This document shows, piece by piece, positions 34,410-42,939 of a stretch of DNA of 64,000 nucleotides. The notes below the pieces were generated by a model. That model made no database searches. It was not told the origin of the DNA and worked only from the letters and a program-made list of their open reading frames with translations. Source of the DNA: Brevundimonas sp. UBA7506. GTDB taxonomy: Bacteria > Pseudomonadota > Alphaproteobacteria > Caulobacterales > Caulobacteraceae. Position 1 is the first letter of the stretch. Every line of letters begins with the position of its first letter. Position numbers and translations under genes: made by a program. The stretch covers positions 630,969 through 694,968 of the forward strand of contig NZ_DLNQ01000015.1 of the NCBI RefSeq assembly GCF_002479495.1, given 5' to 3'.

Positions 34410-34527
34410 AGTTGTTATCCTTCAGAAGGTAAAAGCGAGATCATGAACCCTCGCTAGGGGGGAGATAACGGGATCGTGAGCAAAACCGCAAGCGAAATTC
34501 TCACGGGTTCGTGAAGTCTCGTTATTC

Positions 34528-34577
34528 CCAGCAAAAAGGCCGCCCCGACATCCCGCCGGGGCGGCCTTTTCACGGTC
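34528..34577 (-). terminator. Terminator downstream of the second Ala-rich lipoprotein gene
   Basis: On the minus strand AAAAGGCCGCCCCG, loop, CGGGGCGGCCTTTTT. A strong 12-pair hairpin with U-tract, ending the transcript of the 34596-34883 gene. The plus-strand reading is almost equally good. Confidence 0.85.
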
Positions 34578-34595
34578 TTTGGGGGACCGATTTTT

Positions 34596-34883
34596 TTAGT
34601 GCGCGGCCTTCTCGGCGGGCGGCGGGGGCGGCGGGGTCGTGGCAGCGGCGGCCGTGTCGGCGGCCGTCTGAGCGGCGTCGCCGGCCGAGGCGGCGGCGTC
34701 GGTGGCGGCGCCGGCGGCGGCCGTGGCGGCGTCAGCGGCGGTGGCCGCGGCGTCGGTGGCGGTGTCGGCGGCCGCGTCAGCGACAGCGGCGGCTTCTTCG
34801 GTCTTGGGCGCCGGCTGCTGGCAGGCGGCCAGCGAGAGGGCGCTCAGGCCCGCGGCGACGATCATCAGGCGACGGATGGTCAT
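34596..34883 (-). CDS. Ala-rich small lipoprotein, relative of the 34128 gene
   Basis: 95 residues. Lipobox LSLAAC (Cys20), then a repeat region of DAAATAADAATAAAGAATDA type and a Pro6 tract near the end, finishing EKAAH. The signal and repeat resemble the neighbouring 34128-34409 protein, including the terminal AH, so the two look like tandem paralogues. Each has its own terminator. Function unknown; an envelope role is plausible. Confidence 0.65.
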   Translation of the reverse strand: MTIRRLMIVAAGLSALSLAACQQPAPKTEEAAAVADAAADTATDAAATAADAATAAAGAATDAAASAGDAAQTAADTAAAATTPPPPPPAEKAAH

Positions 34884-34980
34884 GTGACTATAGCCCCTTT
34901 GACTTCAAGTTTCGGCGGGACCATCCCGCCGATGCAAGGCGTAACGCGAGATTGCAGGGTTCGACAAGCCCGGACCGGCC

Positions 34981-35262
34981 TCAGGCCGGGGGGACCGGAC
35001 GGGCGGCCGGATCCATGGGGTCGGTCGGCGGCCTGTCTTCGGGCAGGGTCGGCGGTGTCTGGGCGGGTGGCGAAGTCGGCGCCGTCGATTCGCCGGGCGG
35101 AGGCGCGGCGGAGTCCGGCGCCGGTGCGGACGCGGCGCCCTCGGCGGGGACGGCCGCCGATTCGGCAGCCGGGGCGGCCGGGGATGGCGACGGCTCGTCT
35201 TCGCACGCCGCCAGGACCGTTAGGGCGCTGGCGCCGAGAAGCAGGGCGGACAGGGCTTTCAT
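34981..35262 (-). CDS. Pro/Ala-rich small lipoprotein
   Basis: 93 residues from the ATG at 35262 (GGAG before it). Lipobox LTVLAAC, then an acidic CEDEPSPSP start and a mature chain dominated by Pro, Ala, Ser and Glu, which should be unfolded. It is the third low-complexity lipoprotein gene in a row on this strand, but its composition differs from the two Ala/Asp ones. No function can be given. Confidence 0.55.
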   Translation of the reverse strand: MKALSALLLGASALTVLAACEDEPSPSPAAPAAESAAVPAEGAASAPAPDSAAPPPGESTAPTSPPAQTPPTLPEDRPPTDPMDPAARPVPPA

Positions 35263-35356
35263 GCAGGGCTCCACAGGAATGCACGCGAACGTGACCCGTG
35301 GAGAACCATCGTGAGCGATCCGTGTTCCCGCCGTGAACGGAAGGGGAGACGACCGG

Positions 35357-36226
35357 TCAGGCGTCCGTCGGAGCGGCGGCCAGGGCTTCTTCCATCTCGG
35401 CGAAGGAGGGCTGGGCCGTCGAGGGGATGTCGCCGCGGCCGATCTCGACCGAGATCTGGGCGGCGTTGCCGTGCAGGTGGGCGACCAGCACCGACTGGAT
35501 GATCTTGTAGTAGGCGCCTTCCTCTTCGATGATCGCGTTCAGGCGCGCGGCGAAGGGGCCGACCAGGCCGTAGGCCAGGAAGACGCCGAGGAAGGTGCCG
35601 ACCAGGGCGCCGCCGATCATGCCGCCCAGGACTTCCGGCGGCTCGGTGATCGAGCCCATGGTCTTCACGATGCCCAGAACGGCGGCCACGATGCCGAGCG
35701 CGGGCAGGCCGTCGGCCAGGTTCTGCAGGGCGTGAGCCGAGGCCAGGGCCTCGTGATGGTGCTTCTCCAGCTGTTTTTCCATGGCGTCCTCGATCTGATG
35801 CGGATCCTCGAGGTTCATGGTCATCATCCGCAGGGTGTCGCAGATGAAGTCGGTGGCGAAGTGGTCCTTCAGCACCTTGGGGTATTTCTGGAAGATGCTG
35901 CTCTCGGCCGGCTTCTCGATGTGGCTTTCCAGGGCGATGACGCCCTTGGACTTCATCGTCTTGGTCAGTTGGAACAGGAGGGACAGCAGGTCCTTGTAGT
36001 CCTGCTTCTTCCACTTGGGTCCGGCGAAGGTCTTGCCGAAACCGGCCAGCGACGCCTTGATCACCGGCAGGCTGTTGGAGATCAGGAAGGCGGCGACGCC
36101 GGCACCGCCGATGGCCATGAACTCGTGCGGCAGGGCGTGCATGATGACGCCGAACTTGCCGCCCGCCAGGACGTAGCTGCCGAACACCATGGCGAACAGC
36201 ATGATGATGCCGATAATCTGGAACAT
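35357..36226 (-). CDS. motA: Flagellar motor stator protein MotA
   Basis: 289 residues, four membrane segments (1-20, 30-50, about 165-185 and 198-220). The cytoplasmic loop carries the conserved charged region, and the ADGLPALGIVAAVLGIVKTMG motif and VGTFLGVFLAYGLVGP segment are standard for MotA. With MotB it forms the proton-driven stator. motB is not beside it, as is also the case in Caulobacter. No other flagellar gene lies in the window. Confidence 0.93.
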   Translation of the reverse strand: MFQIIGIIMLFAMVFGSYVLAGGKFGVIMHALPHEFMAIGGAGVAAFLISNSLPVIKASLAGFGKTFAGPKWKKQDYKDLLSLLFQLTKTMKSKGVIALESHIEKPAESSIFQKYPKVLKDHFATDFICDTLRMMTMNLEDPHQIEDAMEKQLEKHHHEALASAHALQNLADGLPALGIVAAVLGIVKTMGSITEPPEVLGGMIGGALVGTFLGVFLAYGLVGPFAARLNAIIEEEGAYYKIIQSVLVAHLHGNAAQISVEIGRGDIPSTAQPSFAEMEEALAAAPTDA

Positions 36227-36354
36227 GGCGGGGTCGGACGTCCTGCGGGAGAAAGCTCAGGACGCCCGTTATCGGCGTTAATGCTTAAGGGCGCGTTTCA
36301 CGAATCCCGGTTCGGGACGCAATCCAGGTGCGCGATGTCGCAGGCGTCGGGCGC

Positions 36355-38154
36355 CTAAAGCCGGGTCGTGCCGTCCAGAATGGCCTCATAGGCCTTGGCG
36401 GTCAGCTTCTGGTAGCCAGCCTTGCCGCCGCGCACATAGACCGGGCCCTCGACCTTCTCCAGATCGAAGCCGTCGGCGACCAGATCGACCTTGCGGTACT
36501 TGAAGGTGCCGGTGGTCTCGGCCGACTTCATCAGGCGCAGGAAGACCGGACGGGCGTAGGGCGGCAGTTGCTCGTCGGCGTAGGCGGCGAAGGCGGCGGG
36601 ATCGAACTTGCCCTCCAGCACCAGGCCGGCCATCCCGGCCTTGCCTTCCTGGCCGGGGACGACGACGCCGTAGGCGATGACTTCCTGAACGCCGGGGGCG
36701 TCGTGCAGGCGCTGTTCAACCTCGGCGGTCGAGACGTTCTCACCCTTCCAGCGGTAGGTGTCCCCCAGACGGTCCATGAAATAGAGGTAGCCGTCGCGGT
36801 CCTGGCGCATCAGGTCGCCGGTGCGGAACCAGCGATCGCCCTTCTTGAAGACGTCGGTGAGGATCTTCTTCTCCGAGGCCTTCTTGTCGGCGTAGCCCGA
36901 GAAGTCGTGACGGATGTCCGAGGCGATCTGGCCGATGGCCTCGCCGGTTTCGCCCGTCGCCACCAGACGGCACATGCCGTCGGCGCCGCGGATCGGCTCG
37001 CCGGTCTCGGGGTCCAGGGCGATCAGGCGGATGTTCAACTGCGACTTCAGGAAGCCGGGCACGCGGCCGATCGCGCCCGCCTTGCCGTCGAAGTTGAACA
37101 GGGAGACATTGCCCTCGGTGGAGCCGTAGAACTCCATGATGTTCTTGATGCCGAAACGCTTCTGGAACTCGGTCCAGACGTCGGGGCGCAGGCCGTTGCC
37201 AAAAGCCAGGCGCAGCTTGTGGGCGCGCTCGTCCTCGTTGGGCGGGCAGTTGACCAGATAGCGGCACAACTCGCCGATATAGACGAACATGGTGGCGCCG
37301 GACGTCTTCACGTCGGGCCAGAAGTGGGTCGCGGAGAAGCGGCGGCGAATGATCATCCGACCGCCGTTCAGCAGGATCGATCCGACCCCCACCAGGCCGC
37401 CGGTCGAGTGATACAGCGGCAGGCAGTTGTAGAGGGCGTCCCTGGACGTCGAAGCGGTGGCCCCGGCGAAGGCGCGCATATAGGTGCGGGCGCGCGAATG
37501 CGGGATGCGCGCGGCCTTGGGCAGGCCGGTCGTGCCCGAGGTGAAGATGAACAGGGCCGTGTCGCGGTTGGTCAGACCGCTGCGCAGGCCCTTGTCCGGG
37601 CGCACCGAGGAGGCGCTGCGCACGGCGTTGTCGATGTCGCGGCGCTCGTTGGTCTCGTCTTCGTCGGCCAGGCCGTGGACCCAGACCATCAGGTTGCGGT
37701 CGATGAAGGGGCGGGCCTCTTCGACCGCGCGCCAGCTTTCCTGATCGGTGACGACGTTGAAGGCGTTGGAGATGGTCAGGCAGTGGGCCAGGGCCTGACC
37801 GGTCAAATTGGTGTTGATCAGGGCCGTGGCCACGCCGACCTTGGAGAAGCCGATCCAGGCGGCCAGGTATTCGACCCTGTTGTGCATGACCAGGGCGATG
37901 ACGTCCGAACGCTTCAGGTTCCGCGCCTTGGCCCAGTGGGCGTAGCGGTTGGCCAGGGCGTCCAGCTCGCGATAGGTCAGGCGGCGGCTTTCATCCTCGA
38001 GCGCGACATTGTCGGGGAACTTGTCGACGGCCTCCTCGATGTCGTCACAGACCAGGACGTCGCTGTCGAGGGTGATAGGCTTGATGCGCTTCAGGAGGCG
38101 GTACAGCCCGCCCGCGAATCTCATATCGCGCCGGATGTTCGCTGCCAGACCCAT
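36355..38154 (-). CDS. Long-chain fatty-acyl-CoA synthetase (FATP-like)
   Basis: About 599 residues of the AMP-forming family. ATP loop FIFTSGTTGLPKAARIPHSR, then FYGSTEGN and FRTGDLMRQDRDGYLYFMDR. The C-terminal lid has the conserved Lys in GTFKYRKVDLV. The opening (TLDSDVLVCDDIEEAVDKFPDN) is typical of the bacterial very-long-chain acyl-CoA synthetase group. It would activate exogenous fatty acids and so feed the acyl-CoA dehydrogenases elsewhere in the window. The start at 38154 follows GAAGAGGCGG; the frame to 38190 is less likely. Confidence 0.88.
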   Translation of the reverse strand: MGLAANIRRDMRFAGGLYRLLKRIKPITLDSDVLVCDDIEEAVDKFPDNVALEDESRRLTYRELDALANRYAHWAKARNLKRSDVIALVMHNRVEYLAAWIGFSKVGVATALINTNLTGQALAHCLTISNAFNVVTDQESWRAVEEARPFIDRNLMVWVHGLADEDETNERRDIDNAVRSASSVRPDKGLRSGLTNRDTALFIFTSGTTGLPKAARIPHSRARTYMRAFAGATASTSRDALYNCLPLYHSTGGLVGVGSILLNGGRMIIRRRFSATHFWPDVKTSGATMFVYIGELCRYLVNCPPNEDERAHKLRLAFGNGLRPDVWTEFQKRFGIKNIMEFYGSTEGNVSLFNFDGKAGAIGRVPGFLKSQLNIRLIALDPETGEPIRGADGMCRLVATGETGEAIGQIASDIRHDFSGYADKKASEKKILTDVFKKGDRWFRTGDLMRQDRDGYLYFMDRLGDTYRWKGENVSTAEVEQRLHDAPGVQEVIAYGVVVPGQEGKAGMAGLVLEGKFDPAAFAAYADEQLPPYARPVFLRLMKSAETTGTFKYRKVDLVADGFDLEKVEGPVYVRGGKAGYQKLTAKAYEAILDGTTRL

Positions 38155-38491
38155 GGTTGCGCCGCCTCTTCCCGAGTTTATGACTTTCAACGGTGATGAA
38201 CGGGCGGCGACGGCGGGTCAACAGGTAGCAAGCGCACATCGCCACAATGTTTCATCGGCGCGATGCTTGAGCCTCGTTTTCGATGACGTTGGGTAAGGTT
38301 GATGCGCGACGTTACGTCAACCTGTGCGGCGATCAACGGCGAGAATGACCGAAGAAATGACGGCTGGATGACTTGATCACGCTTTCGCCTGAACTGTGGC
38401 GCCAGTGGTGTTTCTTGGGGGCGATGACGTTATTCGCGGAACCACGCTCTTTTGACCGGGTTGAGTGGCCCTGGATCAAGGAGAAGACATC
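38155..38491. other. Intergenic region between divergent genes
   Basis: 337 bases without a credible gene. It holds the promoters of the acyl-CoA synthetase (minus strand) and of the Pro/Ala-rich membrane protein (plus strand). The centre is less GC-rich than the genes. I could not identify a clear -35/-10 pair or a known operator. Confidence 0.5.
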
Positions 38492-39040
38492 ATGTCCGTG
38501 ACCTATACTGATCAAATTCGCCCCGCCGCTGACCGCCTGGACAGCGAGGCCTATGTGCCCGTCTATGCCCGCCGCAGCGGCCGGATGTCGAAGAAACCCG
38601 TGAAAACTTGGATGTTTCTGGCCCCGTTGGGGGTCTTGGTGATCGGGGGCGCGGCGGCGGCCATGCTGATGCAGCCCGGTGAGGAGGCGACGCCTGCGGC
38701 CATCGAGGCCGCGCCGCCTGCGCCGCTGGTCGCGCCGGAAGTCTCGCCTGAGGTTTCGTCGCTGACGGCGGCTCCGACCGCGCCGGCCGAGTTGACGACG
38801 GCCACGCCTGCGGCTCCGTCGGTCGCCGTCCCGGTCGAGCGTCGCGCGCCCCCGGCGCCGACCGCCCCGGCCAGGGCCCCGCGCGCCGCTCCCGTCGAAG
38901 AGACGGAGGCGCCGATCGTGTCGACCGGACCGCAGCCCTATCTTTCGGTCGCGCCCCAGGCTCCGGTCGTGACGCCGCCGCCGGCGCCAGTCACGCCCGC
39001 CGCGCCGCCCGCGCCCGTCATCATCGTTCCGACGACCTGA
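38492..39040 (+). CDS. Single-pass membrane protein with Pro/Ala-rich periplasmic domain
   Basis: 182 residues. A cytoplasmic head of about 40 residues with KKPVKTW next to the membrane, one transmembrane helix (MFLAPLGVLVIGGAAAAML), then about 120 residues of Pro, Ala, Val and Thr. AAGGAG lies 8 bases before the ATG. The layout resembles envelope linkers, and it is similar in design to the protein at 42940-43980. Function unknown. Confidence 0.65.
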   Translation: MSVTYTDQIRPAADRLDSEAYVPVYARRSGRMSKKPVKTWMFLAPLGVLVIGGAAAAMLMQPGEEATPAAIEAAPPAPLVAPEVSPEVSSLTAAPTAPAELTTATPAAPSVAVPVERRAPPAPTAPARAPRAAPVEETEAPIVSTGPQPYLSVAPQAPVVTPPPAPVTPAAPPAPVIIVPTT

Positions 39041-39055
39041 TCGTCGTCCGTCAGG

Positions 39056-39084
39056 AAAGGCCCGGCTCGCGCCGGGCCTTTTCC
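39056..39084 (+). terminator. Terminator between convergent genes
   Basis: AAGGCCCGGC, loop TCGC, GCCGGGCCTT followed by TTCCTT on the plus strand. It ends the 38492-39040 transcript and is symmetrical enough to serve the opposing gene as well. Confidence 0.85.
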
Positions 39085-39091
39085 TTCGCGC

Positions 39092-40405
39092 TCAGGGCTG
39101 TGACGGGGTCACGCGCCAGACCACGTCGCCGACGTCGTCGGCCACCAGAAGCGCGCCCGAGCGGACGCCCAGCACCCCGACCGGGCGGCCCATGGCCTCG
39201 CCCTTTTCGTTGCGGAAGCCGGTCAGGACGTCCTGCGGCGGACCGGCGGGCTTTCCTCCGCTGAAGGGGATGAAGATGACCTTGTAGCCGGCGGGCGGGT
39301 TGCGGTTCCACGAGCCGTGCTGGCCCACGATGGCCCCGTTGCGCCACTGCGGCATCAGGGCGCCCGTATAGAAGGTCAGGCCCAGGGAGGCGGTGTGCGA
39401 GCCCAGGGCGTAGTCGGGCTTGATGGCCCTGACCACCACGTCGGGGCGGGGCGGCCTGACCCGCGCGTCGACGGTCTGGCCATAGTAGCTCCACGGCCAG
39501 CCGTAAAAGCCGCCGGGCGTGACCGAGGTCATGTAGTCGGGGACCAGATCGTCGCCGATCTCGTCGCGCTCGTTGACCGCCACCCACAGCCGCCCGTCCT
39601 CGGGATTCCAGGCCATGCCGACAGGGTTTCTCAGGCCCGAGGCGAAGACGCGCCGGGCGCCGGCGGCCGGGTCGATCTCGAGCACGGCGGCGCGGTCCAC
39701 CTCTTCGTCCAGGCCGTTCTCGCCGACGTTGGAATTGGACCCGACCCCGACGTAGAGCCGCGAGCCGTCGGCGGAGGCGACCAGACTCTTGGTCCAGTGG
39801 TGGTTGCGGCCGGCGGGCAGGTCCGCCACCTTGACCGGCGTCGCGGCGATCTGGGTCTCGCCGGTTTGATAGGGGACGGCCACCACGGCGTCGGCGTTGG
39901 CGATGTAAAGACGCTCCCCGACCAGGGCCATGCCGAAGGGCGAGGTCAGGCCGGACAGGAAGGCGGTCTTCAGTTCCGCCACGCCGTCGCCGTCGGCGTC
40001 GCGCAGCAGGCTGATGCGGTTCGCGCTGGGCACGCCCGCGCCCGCCTTGCCCATGACCAGGCCCTGAACCCAGCCGCGCAGGCCGCCCTTCTTGTCGTCC
40101 GGCTTGGGCGGGGCGTTGCTTTCGGCCACCAGGACGTCGCCGTTGGGCAGCTCATAAAGCCAGCGCGGATGGTCCAGGCCCGTGGCGAAGGCGTTGACCG
40201 TCAGACCCTGCGCCGCCACCGGGGTGCGGCCTGCGGGCCAGCCGACGGCGGGGGCGATCTTGACGGTGGGGATGGTCTGGGGCCGGGCCTGGGGCAGTTG
40301 CGGGTCGGCGCCGAAGCCGACGCTTTCCGGCAGGGTGCTTTCCGTGCCGCAGGCGGCGAGCGCCGTCAGCAGGGGCAGGGCGGCGACGAGGCGGCGACGG
40401 CTCAT
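39092..40405 (-). CDS. Sorbosone dehydrogenase-family PQQ-type beta-propeller lipoprotein
   Basis: 437 residues. Lipobox LTALAAC near residue 19. The mature part is a six-bladed propeller of the soluble glucose/sorbosone dehydrogenase class, with GLDHPRWLYELPNGDVLVAE, MAWNPEDGRLWVAVNERDEIG and QHGSWNRNPPAGYKVIFIPF. Enzymes of this group use PQQ to oxidise sugars or aldoses in the periplasm, but many relatives have no proven activity. The lipocalin gene lies 12 bases upstream, so the two are probably co-transcribed. Confidence 0.85.
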   Translation of the reverse strand: MSRRRLVAALPLLTALAACGTESTLPESVGFGADPQLPQARPQTIPTVKIAPAVGWPAGRTPVAAQGLTVNAFATGLDHPRWLYELPNGDVLVAESNAPPKPDDKKGGLRGWVQGLVMGKAGAGVPSANRISLLRDADGDGVAELKTAFLSGLTSPFGMALVGERLYIANADAVVAVPYQTGETQIAATPVKVADLPAGRNHHWTKSLVASADGSRLYVGVGSNSNVGENGLDEEVDRAAVLEIDPAAGARRVFASGLRNPVGMAWNPEDGRLWVAVNERDEIGDDLVPDYMTSVTPGGFYGWPWSYYGQTVDARVRPPRPDVVVRAIKPDYALGSHTASLGLTFYTGALMPQWRNGAIVGQHGSWNRNPPAGYKVIFIPFSGGKPAGPPQDVLTGFRNEKGEAMGRPVGVLGVRSGALLVADDVGDVVWRVTPSQP

Positions 40406-40417
40406 GGGCTTGTCTCC

Positions 40418-41002
40418 TCAGCGTTCGGGCAGGGCCGGGAACTCCAGGCGGCTGACATCATACCCCAGTTCCCCCGCCCGTCGCGTCAGCCGCACCAGCT
40501 GATCCGGCGTGGGGACCTCGCGGGTATAGATGAACAGCTTGTCGAAGGTCGGGTCCGACGAGATGAACCAGCTGTAGTCCTCGGCCCGGTCCAGCACCCA
40601 GTAATCCCAGGTGATGAAGCCCCACAGGTATCTGACCCGCAGCTTGGCGTTCATGCCGGGGTCGAGGATTTCGCCGCGGCCCTCGATGGCCTTCTCGCGG
40701 CCCTGGGGCGTGCCGACCTGGCAGGTGTCGCGCATGGCGACGCGGGTGGGCGGGCTGAAGTCGTAGTTGCTGGCCCCGGCCACGCAGCCGTCGGTGATCT
40801 TCATGGGCAGGCGCGCCACCTCGTGCCAGCGGCCCGACCACAGGCGCTGGGCGTCGACGGGCTTCAGCGGCTGGGGCGCGCGGGTTTCGCTCATGGACGG
40901 GGCCGTGGCGCAGGCGCCCAGGGTCAGGACCAGCATCAGAACCAGGGCGGCGGCCGGCGCCGCAACGGCGAGGCGACGCAAGGGCGGGTCGGCGACGGGC
41001 AT
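40418..41002 (-). CDS. Lipocalin-family (Blc-like) lipoprotein
   Basis: 194 residues. Long hydrophobic signal with lipobox TLGAC (about residue 31). The lipocalin signature appears as LWSGRWHEVARLPM near 55-68, and further on YLWGFITWDYWVLDRAEDYSWFI. Bacterial lipocalins bind lipids in the outer membrane, often under envelope stress. It shares a transcript with the sorbosone-dehydrogenase-like gene. Confidence 0.87.
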   Translation of the reverse strand: MPVADPPLRRLAVAAPAAALVLMLVLTLGACATAPSMSETRAPQPLKPVDAQRLWSGRWHEVARLPMKITDGCVAGASNYDFSPPTRVAMRDTCQVGTPQGREKAIEGRGEILDPGMNAKLRVRYLWGFITWDYWVLDRAEDYSWFISSDPTFDKLFIYTREVPTPDQLVRLTRRAGELGYDVSRLEFPALPER

Positions 41003-41139
41003 GGGAGCCTCCGTGTGACGAACACAGGTTTACGTCCGCCGTTCCCTGTCGGATGACTTCGGTTGGAAAACCGGTCGGCGGCGGGGCTTGAGCGCGTCGC
41101 CACGCCTTCCTATCTGCGCAACCTGAGCCGGGAGGGGCT

Positions 41140-42075
41140 ATGCCGTCAGTCATCACCATTCAGGGTCTGACCAAGACCTACAAGTCCGGCCATCAGGCGC
41201 TGAAGCGCGTCGATCTGGAGATCGAGAAGGGCGAGATCTTCGCCCTGCTGGGGCCGAATGGCGCGGGCAAGACGACGATGATCTCGATCATCTGCGGCAT
41301 CGTCACGCCTTCGACGGGGACGGTGGTCGCCGACGGCCATGACATCCAGAAGGACTATCGCGCCGCGCGCACCAAGATCGGTCTGGTGCCGCAGGAGCTG
41401 ACGACGGACGCCTTCGAGACCGTCTGGGCCACCGTCACCTTCAGCCGGGGCCTGTTCGGCAAGGCCCCGAACCCGGCCCTGATCGAGCGCATCCTTCGCG
41501 ACCTCAGCCTGTGGGACAAGAAGGACGCCAAGATCATGACCCTGTCCGGCGGGATGAAGCGCCGCGTCATGATCGCCAAGGCCCTGAGCCACGAGCCCGA
41601 CATCCTGTTCCTGGACGAGCCCACGGCGGGCGTGGACGTGGAGCTGCGCCGCGACATGTGGGGGCTGGTGCGCCAGCTGCGCGATCACGGCGTCACCATC
41701 ATCCTGACCACCCACTATATCGAGGAGGCCGAGGAGATGGCCGACCGGGTGGGGGTCATCCTCAAGGGCGAACTGATCCTGGTCGAGCAGACCGCCGTCC
41801 TGATGAAGAAGCTGGGCAAGAAGACCCTGACTCTGAACCTGCAGGAACCGATGGCGGCGATCCCGCCGGAACTGGCCGAATGGGATCTGAGCCTGAAGAA
41901 CGAGGGCGGAGAGCTGGAATACGCCTTCGACGCCCACGCCGAGAAGACCGGGGTGCCGTCGCTGCTGCGCCGCCTGTCCGATCTGGGCGTCGCCTTCAAG
42001 GACCTGAACACCCGCCAGAGCTCGCTGGAAGACATCTTCGTCAGCCTGGTTCACCGCGACGGGGAGAGCGCGTGA
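41140..42075 (+). CDS. ABC transporter ATP-binding protein (YadG-like)
   Basis: 311 residues, close to E. coli YadG in length and wording. Walker [10 protein letters not shown] (38-46), Q-loop GLVPQELT, signature LSGGMKRR (135-142), Walker [13 protein letters not shown] (155-166), H-loop THY (191-193). The C-terminal extension ends [17 protein letters not shown], as in YadG. Stop overlaps the permease start codon by one base (TGATG), so the two are coupled. Substrate unknown. Confidence 0.92.
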   Translation: MPSVITIQGLTKTYKSGHQALKRVDLEIEKGEIFALLGPNGAGKTTMISIICGIVTPSTGTVVADGHDIQKDYRAARTKIGLVPQELTTDAFETVWATVTFSRGLFGKAPNPALIERILRDLSLWDKKDAKIMTLSGGMKRRVMIAKALSHEPDILFLDEPTAGVDVELRRDMWGLVRQLRDHGVTIILTTHYIEEAEEMADRVGVILKGELILVEQTAVLMKKLGKKTLTLNLQEPMAAIPPELAEWDLSLKNEGGELEYAFDAHAEKTGVPSLLRRLSDLGVAFKDLNTRQSSLEDIFVSLVHRDGESA

Positions 42076-42842
42076 TGACGTTCAACGGACATGGCGTCTG
42101 GGCCATCTATCGCTTCGAGATGGCGCGGGCCCTGCGCACCCTGTGGCAGTCGATCGTGACGCCGGTGATCACCACGGCGCTCTACTTCGTCGTCTTCGGC
42201 GGGGCCATCGGCAGCCGCATGGAAGAGGTCGGGGGCGTGCCCTACGGCGCCTTCATCGTGCCGGGCCTGATCATGCTGAGCCTGTTCACCCAGTCGATCT
42301 TCAACGCCTCCTTCGGCATCTATTTCCCGAAATTCACCGGCACCATCTATGAGATCCTGTCGGCGCCCGTCAGCCCTCTCGAGATCGTCATCGCCTATGT
42401 CGGGGCGGCGGCGACCAAGTCGGCCGTGCTGGGGCTGATCATCCTGGCGACGGCGGCCCTGTTCGTGCCTTTGCAGATCCTGCACCCCTTCTGGATGCTG
42501 GCCTTCCTGATCCTGATCTCGACCACCTTCAGCCTGTTCGGCTTCATCATCGGGGTCTGGTCGCAGAGTTTCGAGCAGTTGCAGATGATCCCCATGCTGA
42601 TCGTCACGCCCCTGACCTTCCTGGGCGGGGCCTTCTACTCGATCGACATGCTGCCCGAGGCCTGGCGCACGGTGACCCTGTTCAATCCGGTGGTCTATCT
42701 GATCTCGGGCTTCCGCTGGGCCTTCTATGGCGTCGGCGACGTCAGCGTGGGATTGAGCCTGACGGCCACGCTGGGCTTCTTCTTCGCCTGCCTGGCGGTG
42801 GTCGGCTGGATCTTCAAGACGGGCTATCGTCTGAAGAACTGA
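42075..42842 (+). CDS. ABC-2 type transporter permease (YadH-like)
   Basis: 255 residues, six membrane segments, with [50 protein letters not shown] and [16 protein letters not shown], the blocks of ABC-2 exporters such as YadH. It forms an exporter with the preceding ATPase, probably as a dimer. A GTG three bases upstream could also initiate. Confidence 0.9.
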   Translation: MTFNGHGVWAIYRFEMARALRTLWQSIVTPVITTALYFVVFGGAIGSRMEEVGGVPYGAFIVPGLIMLSLFTQSIFNASFGIYFPKFTGTIYEILSAPVSPLEIVIAYVGAAATKSAVLGLIILATAALFVPLQILHPFWMLAFLILISTTFSLFGFIIGVWSQSFEQLQMIPMLIVTPLTFLGGAFYSIDMLPEAWRTVTLFNPVVYLISGFRWAFYGVGDVSVGLSLTATLGFFFACLAVVGWIFKTGYRLKN

Positions 42843-42939
42843 GGACGGTTCAGCGCGTCACGAAACCGCCGAACTCGCTCAGCAGTTTGATGGTCTTCCG
42901 ACCTTTTCGTGATGCGCGCCGCCCGGCGCCGGAGCCCGA

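Noticed and set aside
34128..34883. Ala-rich frames read on the plus strand as Gly/Ser-rich proteins
   Set aside because: The minus-strand frames have signal peptides with lipoboxes, ribosome sites and terminators; the plus-strand ones do not.
36328..38196. A 622-codon plus-strand frame
   Set aside because: Antisense to the acyl-CoA synthetase, whose motifs are unambiguous.
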